A DNA stretch of 64,000 nucleotides. Origin: a virus. The position numbers and the translations under genes were made by a program. Positions 38,044 to 47,568 of this stretch are shown in pieces. Below the pieces are notes generated by a model. That model searched no databases, had not been told where the DNA came from, and saw only the letters and a list, made by a program, of their open reading frames with translations. Position 1 is the stretch's first letter; every line of letters starts with the position of its first letter. The stretch is taken from positions 46,244 to 110,243 of the IMG/VR virus record IMGVR_UViG_3300010399_000033. One strand, written 5' to 3'.

Positions 38044-39689
38044 TGGCTACCTTGGCGATGGATGAGGGCATGGCTCGGATCTTCCGTCGACCGAATGACC
38101 AACTGGCATTTGATCGGAAGTCGGTTCGCACGATTGATGCTGATGGGCGCCTGCATGTCAGTGTAGCCAATATCAGCAAGGCTTGCGTCAACCCGTACAT
38201 CGGACGTGAGATCCCCGGATGGAAGGAGCTTGGACTCGATTCGAGCAAGATCTATTACCTGCTGCGCGATCCCAAAGAGCTGGAAAAGGGCGCAGCCACA
38301 TTCAACAATCTGCCGCTGCTCGACGAGCATAAGCCAGTCACCGCCGACGATCATGACAAGGAAAGGACTGTGGGGTCGACTGGCACTGATGCGGTCTTCA
38401 ATTATCCGTATTTGCAGAACTCGTTGGTGGTGTGGACACGTGAGGCCATTCAGGGAGTCACGTCAAAGAAGCAGAGACAGCTATCGTCAGCATACCGCTA
38501 CAAACCTGACATGACGCCGGGTGTGTGGGAGCCGACTGGTGAGCGTTACGACGGCGTCATGCGCGATATCATCGGAAATCACGTCTGCCTCGTGGAGGAA
38601 GGGCGTGCAGGAGCCGACGTTGTGGTCGGCGATAGTGCAGAGGAGCTAGCCAAGATGGCGAAGGCAAGCAAGAAGGCGACTGCGACGCGGCTGGGCCTCA
38701 TGGCGTCGGCCACGATCGCGTACACGGCGCTGCCGTACACGCTCGCACAGGATGCGAAGCCGCTGACGGCCATGGATATCATGCCGTGCTTCAACGGCGT
38801 GACGGCGAAGAACTGGAAGGACAAGAAGCCCGAGGTGGCCAAGAAGCTGGCAGCGCTGCTCAAGCCGCGCTACAGCAATTACGCGCAGGACGAGGGCGCG
38901 ACTCCGGACGACGTGACATTGAAGCTGCTCGACATGCTCGATGGCGGCCAGCCCGATGCGATGGGTGAGTCGATCGACGAGTCGGTCAGTGAGCCGCAAC
39001 ACAATGCTATGGAAGCGGCGGCGGAAGGTCACTCGAACCTCGGAATTCCGCAGGAGACCGGCAAGGAATTCGTCAAGAAGGACGCGGCCAAAGATGAAGG
39101 CGGTGTCGAAGCGGAAATCCTCAAGTTTCTGTCTGACAAGCTCACCCCCGAGGATTTGGAGCTGATCAAGGGGATGTTGGCGAAGGAGGACGAGGCCGAG
39201 GAAGCGGCCGGCGGTGAGGGTGAAGGTGACCCTGTCGTCAATGAAAACCCCGACGAGGAGAAGGCTCAGGACGAGCCGCCGCCGTTCAAGGGACGTCCCA
39301 ATCCCGGCGGCGCGATGGACAATGAGGAGAAGGAGAAGGACATGGTCACGAAGACCGCGATGGATGCGGCTATCGAGGATGCGGTGAAGAAGGAGCGTGT
39401 TCGGCAGGGCAAGATCCGCGAGGCGTTCGATGCGGTCGCCCCGTATGTCGGCCGGCTGCAGATCGCGGCCGACTCCGCTGACGATGTGTACGGCGCTGCG
39501 CTCAAGAGCCTGGGCGAGGACATCAAGGACATCCCCCCGGCGGCGTTTCCGCATATTCTCAAGCATTACCCGCGTCTCGATGCCCGGCGCACCGGTACGC
39601 GTCAGATCGCGCAGGATAAGGCTGAGGGCGCGACCAAGTCTTACGGCGAGATGTTCCCGCAGGCGGGCCGCATCACGCGCGTGGGCTGA
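38043..39689 (+). CDS. DUF2213 prohead protease fused to scaffold
   Basis: 548 aa. The first 190 residues fit DUF2213 ([48 protein letters not shown]), a family placed with phage prohead proteases. The remainder is acidic and helical (about 300-430) with a C-terminal coiled region, as expected for a scaffold. The start at 38043 overlaps the previous stop (TGATG). It is upstream of the cement and capsid genes, the usual order. Confidence 0.85.
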   Translation: MATLAMDEGMARIFRRPNDQLAFDRKSVRTIDADGRLHVSVANISKACVNPYIGREIPGWKELGLDSSKIYYLLRDPKELEKGAATFNNLPLLDEHKPVTADDHDKERTVGSTGTDAVFNYPYLQNSLVVWTREAIQGVTSKKQRQLSSAYRYKPDMTPGVWEPTGERYDGVMRDIIGNHVCLVEEGRAGADVVVGDSAEELAKMAKASKKATATRLGLMASATIAYTALPYTLAQDAKPLTAMDIMPCFNGVTAKNWKDKKPEVAKKLAALLKPRYSNYAQDEGATPDDVTLKLLDMLDGGQPDAMGESIDESVSEPQHNAMEAAAEGHSNLGIPQETGKEFVKKDAAKDEGGVEAEILKFLSDKLTPEDLELIKGMLAKEDEAEEAAGGEGEGDPVVNENPDEEKAQDEPPPFKGRPNPGGAMDNEEKEKDMVTKTAMDAAIEDAVKKERVRQGKIREAFDAVAPYVGRLQIAADSADDVYGAALKSLGEDIKDIPPAAFPHILKHYPRLDARRTGTRQIAQDKAEGATKSYGEMFPQAGRITRVG

Positions 39690-39739
39690 TCCGAACCTAT
39701 CCCGAAAAAGCCGTTCCATCGAAGAAAGGACCCAAACTC

Positions 39740-40762
39740 ATGGAACTGATCCGAAAGGCGCTGCTCAGCAGCTCCGATCCTCGGGCGATGGCGTTGTACA
39801 TGGCTGGCGGATTCCAGACCAGCGTGTCGACGCAGCCGGCCCCGGCTGTCGAAGGTGACTTCGCCTCGAACAACCCGTATTTCACTGTGGATGCGGGCCC
39901 GGGCGCGTTGGTTGCCGGCGCTTCTGGTGTCACCATCGGCCGGTTTGCCTGGATTGTGCCCCCGCACGACCCGGACGGGACCGCGTCGATTGTCAACAGC
40001 TTCGGCACCGGTCCGGTGGCGGGGTTCGTTCACCGCGAGCAGCAGGGCTTGATCACGGCATTCCTCGACAATGCCGAGATGACGATCCCGAAGGGCTTCC
40101 CCGTGACGCTTCACAACGGCGGCGACTTCTGGGTCAAGAACAACGGTACGACCCAGGCCCTCCCCGGCCAGAAGGCCTACGCGAACTACTCCAATGGAGC
40201 CGTTACCTTCGCCGCGACGGGGTCGCTCACCAACGCTACCGTTACCGGCTCGATCGGCCCGCAGTCTGCCACCATCACCGGCTCGATCTCGGGCGACGTT
40301 CTCACCGTCACCGCGGTGGTGGGCGCGACGCTCGTCCCGGGAGCCGTCCTGTCCGGCACCGGCGGTGGCGGTGTGGCGTCCGGAACCAAGATCACGTCGC
40401 AGATCTCGGGGACGGTTGGCGGTGTCGGCACCTACTACGTCGATCCCGGCAATCAGACGGTTACGTCGACCTCGATCACCGCTGCTTACGGACTGCTCAC
40501 CATCGCCTCGGTGTCCTCGGGCACTTTGGGTGTCGGTGACGTCCTGTCTGGCACCGGCGGCGGCGGCGTGACTTCCGGCACGTTCATCTCGGGCCTCGGC
40601 ACCGGCTCGGGCGGCACTGGCACATACTACGTGTCGCCGTCGCAGACTGTGGCTGTCGGCACTGTGATCACTGCCGGACTCAACGTCGAGACCAAGTGGA
40701 TCGCGATGTCCGCCGGTCTTGCTGGCGAGCTGGTCAAGATCTCGGATCACGCTAACGGCTAA
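39740..40762 (+). CDS. Capsid cement/decoration-like protein with inserted repeat domain
   Basis: 340 aa. The first 160 residues ([31 protein letters not shown]) resemble phage structural cement proteins found just before the major capsid gene. From residue about 165 to 317 it carries a Gly/Ser/Thr-rich insert ([42 protein letters not shown]) in two copies. Related inserts occur in the proteins at 60049 and 60805. The insert may be a surface-exposed beta domain. Confidence 0.7.
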   Translation: MELIRKALLSSSDPRAMALYMAGGFQTSVSTQPAPAVEGDFASNNPYFTVDAGPGALVAGASGVTIGRFAWIVPPHDPDGTASIVNSFGTGPVAGFVHREQQGLITAFLDNAEMTIPKGFPVTLHNGGDFWVKNNGTTQALPGQKAYANYSNGAVTFAATGSLTNATVTGSIGPQSATITGSISGDVLTVTAVVGATLVPGAVLSGTGGGGVASGTKITSQISGTVGGVGTYYVDPGNQTVTSTSITAAYGLLTIASVSSGTLGVGDVLSGTGGGGVTSGTFISGLGTGSGGTGTYYVSPSQTVAVGTVITAGLNVETKWIAMSAGLAGELVKISDHANG

Positions 40763-40832
40763 AAGCCGCTAGCTTTCTCTCCCTTCAATTTCTCCAACCT
40801 CCCGGCTGGGCCGGAACAAAGGAGCGATCCAA

Positions 40833-41948
40833 ATGAACCTTCAGGAAGCCAGGGACCTGTGGGAGGCTCACCGGCCCCTTCACGAGAGCCGCGGTGCATA
40901 CATGCGTGGCGTTCGGATGTATGTGCCCGACGAGTGGAAGCACAACTACGATCTCGCCTGTGACGCGATGCCTGAGTTGGCCATGGATGCGCAGGCGACG
41001 ATGCAGACCGATGCGAACTCGGCTGTGCCGCTGATCCTCACCACCATGATCGACCCGTCGGTGTTCAAGGTGCTGTTCGCACCCAACAGGGCGGCCGAGA
41101 TCTTCGGCGAGCAGCGCAAGGGGACATGGCTCGACGAGACCGCGATGTTCCCGCAGGTCGAGCACACCGGCGAGGTCTCCAGCTACGGAGACTTCAACAA
41201 CAACGGCCGTGCTGGCGTCAACACCAACTGGCCCCAACGCCAGAGCTATCTGTTCCAGGTGATCAAGAAGTACGGCGAGCGTGAGCTTGAGCGCGCCGGA
41301 CTCGCCCGCATCAACTGGGTCAGCGAGATCGACGAAGCTGCCGCGACCGTGATGAACAAGTTCAGCAACTACACCTATTTCTTCGGGGTGTTGGGGCTGC
41401 AGAATTACGGTCTGTTGAATGACCCTGGTCTGTCGGCGGCACTCACTCCGGCAACCAAGGCGGCCACCGGCACTGCATGGCTCAATGCTGCCGGAATTCC
41501 TGTCGCCACCGCGAATGAAATCTATGCCGACATCCAGGCCATGTTTTGGCAGATGCAGGTACAGACCGCGGGCCTGGTCACCGCCGAAGACAAGATCGTC
41601 CTGGCGATGGCTCCGACCACCAGCGTGGCGCTGAAGACCACCAACAGCTTCAACGTCAACGTCTACGACTTGCTGAAGAAAAACTTCCCCAATATCCGCT
41701 TTGAGACGGCGGTGCAGTACGGGGCGCAGACGGCCGGCAATCCGCAGGGAGTTGCGGCCGGCAACATGGTGCAGATGTTCGTGGAGTCCATCGAAGGACA
41801 GGACACGGGCTACTGCGCCTTCAACGAGAAGGCACGCTCGCACCCGATCATCCGGCAAGTTTCCTCCTTCGAGCAGAAGCAGACGGCCGGAACGTGGGGA
41901 GCGATCATCCGTATGCCGTTCGCCCTGGTCCAGATGATCGGCGTTTGA
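40833..41948 (+). CDS. Major capsid protein (DUF2184-like)
   Basis: 371 aa. It matches the DUF2184 major capsid family: MDAQATMQTDANSAVPLIL near the N-terminus, then GTWLDETAMFPQVEHTGEV and SSYGDFNNNGRAGVN, and later YTYFFGVLGLQNYGLLNDP. It would form the HK97-like shell. A ribosome site (AAAGGAG) and a hairpin/terminator after the gene suggest high expression. The 70-bp leader before it holds a small GC-rich hairpin (CCGGC/GCCGG near 40803). Confidence 0.87.
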   Translation: MNLQEARDLWEAHRPLHESRGAYMRGVRMYVPDEWKHNYDLACDAMPELAMDAQATMQTDANSAVPLILTTMIDPSVFKVLFAPNRAAEIFGEQRKGTWLDETAMFPQVEHTGEVSSYGDFNNNGRAGVNTNWPQRQSYLFQVIKKYGERELERAGLARINWVSEIDEAAATVMNKFSNYTYFFGVLGLQNYGLLNDPGLSAALTPATKAATGTAWLNAAGIPVATANEIYADIQAMFWQMQVQTAGLVTAEDKIVLAMAPTTSVALKTTNSFNVNVYDLLKKNFPNIRFETAVQYGAQTAGNPQGVAAGNMVQMFVESIEGQDTGYCAFNEKARSHPIIRQVSSFEQKQTAGTWGAIIRMPFALVQMIGV

Positions 41949-41965
41949 TCATCTGGATTGACGCT

Positions 41966-42010
41966 CCCGCAGTGCGGGTAAGACCCGCCTGCGGGTGAAA
42001 CCTTTTCTTT
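41966..42010 (+). terminator. Hairpin with T-rich tail after the capsid gene
   Basis: Nested stems CCCGCA/TGCGGG (41966-41971 and 41990-41995) and GCGGGT/ACCCGC (41974-41979 and 41983-41988) are followed by TGAAACCTTTTCTTT. It can act as a partial terminator that lowers expression of genes after the capsid. Confidence 0.55.
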
Positions 42011-42025
42011 GGAGCAGTGACTACA

Positions 42026-42514
42026 ATGACTGAGCGAGTTCGTACCCGACTCAACGCGCCGTCCGGCACCGTGACCGTGGCCTGCAAGCTTCCGCACGGC
42101 TTTGTGCTCAAGGTTTATGACATGGTCGAGACCAATGAGGTCGCGCCGCAGGGCTACAAAACTGTCAAGGTGGCGCAACAGCGTGGCGAGCCTATCACCA
42201 TCAATGGATGGTGGTCGGATCACCAGAAGCAGCAGGCGCGGCGCCGCACCAAGACGCCGCCGATCGCGATGGAGGGTGGATACGCCCTTACGCACAATGT
42301 TCCCGAGGACGTCTGGAACAAGTGGCTGGAGGACAATAAGAGCAGCGACCTGGTCAAGAAGCGCCTTGTGTTCGCGGCGACCACGGCCGACCGTGTGGAT
42401 GGTATGATCGACGACAATGCACAGACCATGAGCGGACTGGAGCCGATCGACCCCGACAAGCCGCCGACTGACGTCCGCCGTGTCCAGCCCGCGAGCGAGG
42501 ACGCTCGTCCGTAA
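42026..42514 (+). CDS. Hypothetical head-region protein
   Basis: 162 aa, starting MTERVRTRLNAPSGTVTVAC. A beta-rich first third (CKLPHGFVLKVYDMVE) leads to a helical part and a Pro-rich tail. It is the first gene after the capsid terminator-like hairpin; GGAG precedes ATG 42026. A GTG at 42017 is less well spaced. No family is recognised, but its position suggests a head or head-tail protein. Confidence 0.6.
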   Translation: MTERVRTRLNAPSGTVTVACKLPHGFVLKVYDMVETNEVAPQGYKTVKVAQQRGEPITINGWWSDHQKQQARRRTKTPPIAMEGGYALTHNVPEDVWNKWLEDNKSSDLVKKRLVFAATTADRVDGMIDDNAQTMSGLEPIDPDKPPTDVRRVQPASEDARP

Positions 42515-42532
42515 AAGGAAAGGGATGGTCCG

Positions 42533-42943
42533 ATGGCTGGCCCCGTCACATTCGACTTCACCGCGTGGACAACGCTCTATCCGGAGTTCGCGTCGGTGAG
42601 TCCTGTGCTCGCGCAAAGCTACTTCAACCGGGCGACGCTGTACTGCCGGAATGACGGCCGGCACCCAGCGTCGACCGACGCCATCCTGAGCGAGCTGCTC
42701 TACATGCTGACTTCGCACATCGCCAAGATGAGCGCGCCGGCTGGAGGGCAGGCGCCCACGCTGACTGGACGTGTGTCCTCGGTCAGCGAGGGTTCGGTGT
42801 CGATCTCGACTGAGCTGCCGATGCAAGCAAATGCCGCGTGGTTCCAGCAGACGACATATGGCTTCAACTACTGGACTGCGACGGCGCAGTACCGCACCAT
42901 GCACTATGTGCCGGGGATCCGCCGCGTATTCTTCCCTGGCTGA
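42533..42943 (+). CDS. DUF4054-like head-tail connector
   Basis: 136 aa. The pattern FDFTAWTTLYPEFASVSP, SYFNRATLYCRND and a helix ELLYMLTSHIAKM fits DUF4054 proteins, which are found at the head-tail junction of myoviruses. Position after the capsid gene agrees. The stop is immediately followed by a TATATGATC motif. Confidence 0.75.
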   Translation: MAGPVTFDFTAWTTLYPEFASVSPVLAQSYFNRATLYCRNDGRHPASTDAILSELLYMLTSHIAKMSAPAGGQAPTLTGRVSSVSEGSVSISTELPMQANAAWFQQTTYGFNYWTATAQYRTMHYVPGIRRVFFPG

Positions 42944-42952
42944 TATATGATC
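42944..42952 (+). promoter_or_regulatory. TATATGATC motif, possible phage promoter
   Basis: TATATGATC with a TGA just before it (extended -10-like). The same core occurs in other gaps: 22774-22782, 44416-44424 (TATATGATG) and 49674-49680 (TATGATC). No clear -35 is seen, so an activator or phage factor may be needed. Confidence 0.35.
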
Positions 42953-42989
42953 CTGACGTGAGAAGCAGGATTAACAAAGGAGCGTTTTG

Positions 42990-43916
42990 ATGTGGGGACC
43001 CGACGATATCCCTCCGCAGCGCCCCGAACACGAGGGAATGCCGGTGACGTATAAAGCGGATGGAAACGGATTGGTGCATGAGGTTCCGGCTGCGAGGACT
43101 GCGGCGCATGGGCCGGGGGCCGCTACGTATAATAATCTCTACATCGGCGAGAAGGAATCCGACCGACTGGTGCCTCGCGACGCGCCGCCCGTGCGGAATG
43201 TCGACGGTGTCTCGGTGGAGTTGCGCGGAACCGTGTTCGTTCCGGATCATAGGTCAGCTTCTGGAATGCGTCTGCGCGAAATGAGCACGCCGGTTACAGC
43301 GGAGGAGCTGGCTGACATTGTGGCGCATGACACGCTGAGCGGCGGCGAGCTGACCGAGGACGATCTGCTTCGGGGACTGGAGGATCTGTATCCACGTGTC
43401 GACGACCCGCTTCTGGAGGGGGCTATCGAGGCGCTGCGACAGGGCCCCATCCATATCGAGATGAAGCATGATGAGCGCCAGTGGCAGTGGCTGCCGACTT
43501 TGGCGGAGCTGGTCGACTGCATGGTGATCTGCCGACTGAAGGCGGTTTTCGTCGAGGGCAGCAAAGATGCCTATGAGCGCGAGATCGCCGACATCCGCCA
43601 TGACATCGATCTGATCCTCGACCAGAAGTCCGGCAATGGCTTTGTGTTTGGCGCCGAGGCGATTCATGCGGCGGTGGTCATCACGTTGGCCAACCGCTAC
43701 ATCTGGGAGAATGAGGCGAAGGCGCGGGCCGGCGGCTCCGAGCAGGACCACCTGCTCAAGCTGACACACAGCATCAATGGCGTGCGCAATACCGCCAAGA
43801 ATGTGCTGTCGAAGCTTGCTGGCGACCGTATCGACCTCAAGATCGACTGTTTCGCCGCCGACCTTGCGGCTGAGTTCGGCAACTGGAATATTTTTGGATC
43901 GACAGGGGCGGCCTGA
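42990..43916 (+). CDS. Conserved hypothetical phage protein
   Basis: 308 aa with a strong AAAGGAG site. The C-terminal half (LANRYIWENEAKARAGG; LKLTHSINGVRNTAKN; RIDLKIDCFAADL) resembles a conserved but unnamed phage protein found near head or tail genes. The N-terminal half is acidic and variable. It is followed by a terminator at 43937. The role is unknown. Confidence 0.65.
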   Translation: MWGPDDIPPQRPEHEGMPVTYKADGNGLVHEVPAARTAAHGPGAATYNNLYIGEKESDRLVPRDAPPVRNVDGVSVELRGTVFVPDHRSASGMRLREMSTPVTAEELADIVAHDTLSGGELTEDDLLRGLEDLYPRVDDPLLEGAIEALRQGPIHIEMKHDERQWQWLPTLAELVDCMVICRLKAVFVEGSKDAYEREIADIRHDIDLILDQKSGNGFVFGAEAIHAAVVITLANRYIWENEAKARAGGSEQDHLLKLTHSINGVRNTAKNVLSKLAGDRIDLKIDCFAADLAAEFGNWNIFGSTGAA

Positions 43917-43936
43917 TTCTCCTTGGGCGGTTGAAC

Positions 43937-43979
43937 GTTGGTGCGCCGCCTACGTTTCGGAAAAGCACCAACTTTTATT
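43937..43979 (+). terminator. Rho-independent terminator
   Basis: GTTGGTGC (43937-43944) pairs perfectly with GCACCAAC (43965-43972) and is followed by TTTTATT. It ends the transcript of the gene at 42990-43916. Confidence 0.7.
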
Positions 43980-43995
43980 CGGAGCTAGAACCCGG

Positions 43996-44148
43996 ATGAG
44001 TGACCTGAACGATAAAGTCAATAAGCTGATCGACAAAGCGGTCTCCGCCTCCAAGTCGGAGGACGCTTTGCGGTTTTCTCAAGCGGCATTGAATGCGGCG
44101 CACACCAAGCACGCGCTTGACACGCTATATCCGCCGAAGCAAAGCTGA
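43996..44148 (+). CDS. Small helical protein
   Basis: 50 aa, starting MSDLNDKVNKLIDKAVSASK. It is one or two amphipathic helices and resembles phage proteins of the form S-x-D-A-L-R-F-S-Q-A-A-L-N-A-A. GGAG lies 15 nt before the start. The function is unknown. Confidence 0.6.
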   Translation: MSDLNDKVNKLIDKAVSASKSEDALRFSQAALNAAHTKHALDTLYPPKQS

Positions 44149-44167
44149 AACAAAAGGAGTTGTTGGG

Positions 44168-44395
44168 ATGCCTGCAGCACAAGCCCTCGCCAATCGCGTT
44201 CAGAAGACGCTCGCTGTCGTCGCCGCCACGAGCGGCGCTCCCGTGGTCGCAACCCTGGACGCGATGGCCGTGAACGACCTCGTTCGCTTTGGCTATGCGA
44301 CCCGCGTGTGGGATGGACGGCAGTACGTCGTCTATCCGACGGCTGCGGGGAATGCCGCGGCTGGTTTTGCAGGCATCCCACGCCCCGGGCGGTGA
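44168..44395 (+). CDS. Small hypothetical protein
   Basis: 75 aa from MPAAQALANRVQKTLAVVAA, with AAAAGGAG upstream. A hydrophobic N-terminal helix and a short beta tail (WDGRQYVVYPTAAG) are visible. No family is recognised. It ends the head block. Confidence 0.6.
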   Translation: MPAAQALANRVQKTLAVVAATSGAPVVATLDAMAVNDLVRFGYATRVWDGRQYVVYPTAAGNAAAGFAGIPRPGR

Positions 44396-44428
44396 GTAGC
44401 TCACGCCATGCCGTCTATATGATGTAGA

Positions 44429-44457
44429 TTGACGGCGGCAGGCGCCGCTACCATAGC
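44429..44457 (+). promoter_or_regulatory. Possible promoter of the XRE regulator
   Basis: TTGACG (44429-44434), 17 nt, then CATAGC (44452-44457), a weak -10. It overlaps the inverted repeat GCCGTC/GACGGC (44410-44415 and 44431-44436), which could be an operator that encloses the TATATGATG motif at 44416. Confidence 0.35.
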
Positions 44458-44471
44458 GAAAGGGTAGGAAG

Positions 44472-44861
44472 ATGACGAAGAAGCGTTCCGGAGATCCGGT
44501 TGACGTCTACGTGGGCAAGCAGATCAGCATCGCCCGCAAGATGTCCGGCCTGTCCCAGACGGACCTGGGCGCCGCGCTGAGCGTCACGTTCCAGCAGATC
44601 CAGAAGTACGAGAAGGGATCGAACCGATGCGCACCGGGCCGCCTGGTCGTCGTGGCGCATAAGCTGGGTCAGCCGGTCACATTCTTCCTGCCCGAGGATA
44701 TTCGGCAGATCGTGGCACAGCCCAATCTGCTGACCGACATGATGACGACGCATCATGGTTTCAACATCGCGCGCGACTTTGCGCGAGTGCCGGAGGCCAA
44801 GCGTGAGCCGTTGGCGCGGGCGTTCTCGACGATCGTCGACGCCATGTTGAGCGTGGCCTGA
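44472..44861 (+). CDS. XRE-family regulator of alphaproteobacterial type
   Basis: 129 aa. The HTH reads QISIARKMSGLSQTDLGAAL then TFQQIQKYEKGSNR, nearly the standard form in Alphaproteobacteria (DxVDxxVGKxIRxRR...). The C-terminal half is a helical domain (ARVPEAKREPLARAFSTIV). It stands alone before the sugar island and may control it. It is the best clue to host group in the window. Confidence 0.8.
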   Translation: MTKKRSGDPVDVYVGKQISIARKMSGLSQTDLGAALSVTFQQIQKYEKGSNRCAPGRLVVVAHKLGQPVTFFLPEDIRQIVAQPNLLTDMMTTHHGFNIARDFARVPEAKREPLARAFSTIVDAMLSVA

Positions 44862-45145
44862 TCTTCGGGACGAAGCTACCAAAAACCAGCAGCGGAGGTT
44901 GTCCAGATGAGTATGGCCTAATCCACATGCGATAAAAATGGTTGATGAGCTATAAAAAGTTGAGAACTTGTGAACGAAACTGGGGCTTATGCGTCACCTG
45001 CGTGTCGATCTTCAAAAACGCTAGCTTCCGGTCCGAATCCTGCGGCGTGACCGCGGGACGGATTGAAGATAGGTCTGGGTTTTTGCTGATGAGTGGTGAG
45101 CGAGGCTGGGCGGCTACCCAGCCATAAAATTCAGGAACTTGATCA
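44862..45145. other. Intergenic region before the sugar island
   Basis: 284 bp with no convincing gene. It contains AT-rich stretches (TATAAA near 44950) that could be promoter elements, without a good -35. At 45104-45123 a perfect 7-bp hairpin GGCTGGG/CCCAGCC with a 6-nt loop is followed by ATAAAATT, a possible terminator or leader stem just before the gene at 45146. Confidence 0.4.
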
Positions 45146-45445
45146 ATGAGCCATGCGGCGACCTCGATCCTCTCTCTGCCTGTGCATATGAGCGCGCATC
45201 TGATCCACAATGAGCACAAGATGAGCTACGGAACAGTAGCGGATTCGGTAGCGATGCAGGAGCATGGTTACGCAGACGACGCGTGGGTCAGTCCGGAGCA
45301 GCGCCAAAAGGCGATCGATAGCAACGAGTGCTGGTCGCTTCAGTGGTATCCCAAAAACCCGGACGGGTTTCACATCCGATCGGCGGCCGATCTGGATGTG
45401 CTGCTGTCGGATGCGCTTATGTTGGAAATGCAGCAGAACACATGA
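45146..45445 (+). CDS. Hypothetical protein
   Basis: 99 aa. It starts MSHAATSILSLPVHMSAHL and contains a helix with SPEQRQKAIDSNECWSLQWY. It overlaps the next gene by four bases. No family is recognised. Confidence 0.55.
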   Translation: MSHAATSILSLPVHMSAHLIHNEHKMSYGTVADSVAMQEHGYADDAWVSPEQRQKAIDSNECWSLQWYPKNPDGFHIRSAADLDVLLSDALMLEMQQNT

Positions 45446-45651
45446 GCCACGTGATCCCAATACTCGAGCATGTGAAGCTCCATCTTGGGATGCCATGGTC
45501 AATGCTGCCAACAGCAGCGCAGAAACATTTCAAAGATCTGTGCACCGAGATTCATTTTTACGATGGGGGTCGCGTTGTGAAGAATCACGGTGAGTGGGGC
45601 CCTTGTGATCAGGGCCGATCCGATGAGGCCGTGGGGTTCCTGGGGAGATGA
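45442..45651 (+). CDS. Small hypothetical protein
   Basis: 69 aa, starting MSHVIPILEHVKLHLGMPW. It includes HFYDGGRVVKNHGEWGPC. It overlaps the TPP-enzyme gene by four bases, so it belongs to the same transcript. No family is recognised. Confidence 0.55.
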   Translation: MSHVIPILEHVKLHLGMPWSMLPTAAQKHFKDLCTEIHFYDGGRVVKNHGEWGPCDQGRSDEAVGFLGR

Positions 45652-46289
45652 TCACCAATCACACACCTGGGTCACTGAAGGCATTCGAGCAGCGGGTTGC
45701 CGAGGCGTTCAACGCCGGCAAGATCCGAGCGCCGGTGCATCTGTCCGGCGGCAATGAGCATGAGCTGATCGAGATTTTCAGACAGGTGCGGTCCGATGAC
45801 TGGGTGTGCGGCGCGTGGCGCATGCATTATCAGTGCCTGCTCAAGGGCGTGCCCGAGGACAAGCTGTTCGATGACATCGTCGCCGGCAAGTCGATCGCGC
45901 TGTGCTATCCCGAGTATCGCGTGATCTCGTCGGCGATTGTCGGCGGCATTCTGCCGATCGCTGTTGGCCTTGCTATGGCGATCGTTCGCAAGGCGCGCGA
46001 GGCGCCATTGCGTCAGGCGACCCCGTCGGTTTCACCCGAACCGCGCGAGCCTGTTGTGTGGGCCTTCTGCGGTGACATGACTGCTCGCACCGGGATCTAC
46101 CATGAGTGCTTGCAGTATGCCGTCGGCCATTCGCTGCCGATCCGCTTCGTGACCGAGGACAATCGCAAATCGGTCTGTACCCCAACTGCGGATGTGTGGG
46201 GACATGGACACGCTTTCCCGCTGGAGTCCCGCTACCGCTATGAGCTTCCGTGGCCTCATGCAGGAGCGGGAAAGCGTGTCCAGTTCTGA
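45648..46289 (+). CDS. TPP-dependent E1 alpha-like subunit
   Basis: 213 aa. It matches E1-alpha subunits of the pyruvate/acetoin dehydrogenase type: APVHLSGGNEHELIEIFRQV, ALCYPEYRVISSAIVGGILP, and the TPP/Mg motif GDMTARTGIYHECLQYAVGH ending in EDN. Such enzymes decarboxylate 2-oxo acids and pass on a two-carbon acyl unit. It is shorter than usual (about 320 aa) and keeps mainly the TPP-binding core. The beta-like partner is at 46863. In sugar pathways, similar pairs attach two-carbon branches (known for avilamycin-type clusters). Confidence 0.82.
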   Translation: MITNHTPGSLKAFEQRVAEAFNAGKIRAPVHLSGGNEHELIEIFRQVRSDDWVCGAWRMHYQCLLKGVPEDKLFDDIVAGKSIALCYPEYRVISSAIVGGILPIAVGLAMAIVRKAREAPLRQATPSVSPEPREPVVWAFCGDMTARTGIYHECLQYAVGHSLPIRFVTEDNRKSVCTPTADVWGHGHAFPLESRYRYELPWPHAGAGKRVQF

Positions 46290-46479
46290 CATCCATCCTC
46301 TGCTGCGTTCTCGGAAGTTTCATCCGCTACGCCTGATCTTGGTTGCCATGTGCTTGGCTTCTGGGGCGCTCGACGTGCTTTACCCACATCCAAGTATTGG
46401 TTTGCGAGACTCGCGTTCTCAGCTCTGGTATGTAGTTGACAGGACCCACAAGGGCCGACCAATTGGACGTGAGGCGATG

Positions 46480-46866
46480 ATGTCAACTGTTCATGTACTT
46501 CCATCCGCTGCAATGGAGCTGTTGCGCGCTCTGTTCTTTCATGGCCCGACGGCTGATGGTGATCTCGTTTCCAAGCCCGCGCGCACCAGGATGGTCGAGA
46601 TGGGCTATGTCGTGCGCGACAACGGATGGAACACGTTGACGCAAAGCGGGCTGGCGCTTTCTCTCAGCTTTGGCTACGACCGCGAAAAGGAGAAGTGGGA
46701 CCGTGCTCGACGGGAACTTTCATACCGGCAGCACCGCGCATATTCCGCATTGGGCACTGCGCTCTGCATGCTCCTGACGGACGGCGAGGCATCGGACTCG
46801 GTGCGTGCCATGGGCACCGAAACACTGGATAAGATCTTTCGGCATGAGAAGGCGTCCGGAGCATGA
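46480..46866 (+). CDS. Winged-helix-like hypothetical protein between the E1 subunits
   Basis: 128 aa, from MSTVHVLPSAAMELLRALFF. The first 60 residues (HGPTADGDLVSKPARTRMVE, then MGYVVRDNGWNTLTQSG) look like a small winged-helix found in many phages. An upstream GTG at 46276 with AGGAG nine bases before it would add a 68-residue N-terminus containing one membrane helix; which start is used is unclear. It separates two genes that normally adjoin, so it may have been inserted. Confidence 0.6.
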   Translation: MSTVHVLPSAAMELLRALFFHGPTADGDLVSKPARTRMVEMGYVVRDNGWNTLTQSGLALSLSFGYDREKEKWDRARRELSYRQHRAYSALGTALCMLLTDGEASDSVRAMGTETLDKIFRHEKASGA

Positions 46867-47384
46867 GCGGCTATCTCTCCGAGCTGAAGCGCGCGATGCA
46901 TGCGTGCGCGTGCTATCCTCGCTCTGTATTTATGGGGCAGGCGGTCGCATTCCCCGGCACCGCGATGTCGCAGACTTTTGAGGGCGTCGATTCCTCCCAG
47001 CTCATCGAGATGCCGGTGGCCGAGGACATGCAAATGGGCATGGCGATCGGCATGTCGCTTGCCGGCTACCTTCCGATCTGTGTCTACCCACGCTGGAACT
47101 TCCTTCTGCTCGCGACGAACCAGCTCGTCCTGCATCTGGACAAGCTGCCGGTGTATTCGGACTACTGCCCGAAGGTGATCATTCGGGTCGCGACCGCAAC
47201 TCACGAGCCGATGGACCCAGGTCCGCAACATCTCGGTGATTACCACGGACAGTTCAATAGGATGCTCAGGACTGTTGACGTTGTGCCGCTTCGCCACACC
47301 GATATGATCGAGCCGGCGTATGAGGCTGCGCTCGCCAGCCCGCGCTCGACAATCCTTGCTGAGTATGCGGAGCTTTACGCCTGA
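46863..47384 (+). CDS. TPP-dependent E1 beta-like subunit (pyrimidine-binding domain)
   Basis: 173 aa. It has the transketolase pyrimidine-binding pattern: IEMPVAEDMQMGMAIGMSLA, GYLPICVYPRWNFLLLATNQ, with the conserved Glu in P-x-x-E-D for TPP activation. The C-terminal transketolase domain of normal E1-beta is absent, so this is a minimal subunit. With 45648-46289 it should form an alpha/beta TPP enzyme. It overlaps the next gene by one base. Confidence 0.8.
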   Translation: MSGYLSELKRAMHACACYPRSVFMGQAVAFPGTAMSQTFEGVDSSQLIEMPVAEDMQMGMAIGMSLAGYLPICVYPRWNFLLLATNQLVLHLDKLPVYSDYCPKVIIRVATATHEPMDPGPQHLGDYHGQFNRMLRTVDVVPLRHTDMIEPAYEAALASPRSTILAEYAELYA

Positions 47385-47557
47385 TGGTTGCGATCGTTGA
47401 CGATATCAAGGACATCAAGCGCCGGCTTCGCGGTGACGACTGGTGGACCGCTCGGAAGGATCAGGCGCTGCTGCAGCCGTCGAAGACGTATGCGCCGACA
47501 ATCAAGCGGGACTACACGCCCTCGCCATATGACCTTGTTGATGGCGGCGCTGATTGA
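47384..47557 (+). CDS. Small hypothetical protein
   Basis: 57 aa, starting MVAIVDDIKDIKRRLRGDDW. TGATG overlaps join it to the E1-beta gene. It ends a few bases before the PLP-enzyme gene. It has a basic helix and a Pro/Tyr-rich tail (TPSPYDLVDGG). Function unknown; its position suggests a link to the sugar pathway. Confidence 0.5.
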   Translation: MVAIVDDIKDIKRRLRGDDWWTARKDQALLQPSKTYAPTIKRDYTPSPYDLVDGGAD

Positions 47558-47568
47558 AGGAGGCGTGT

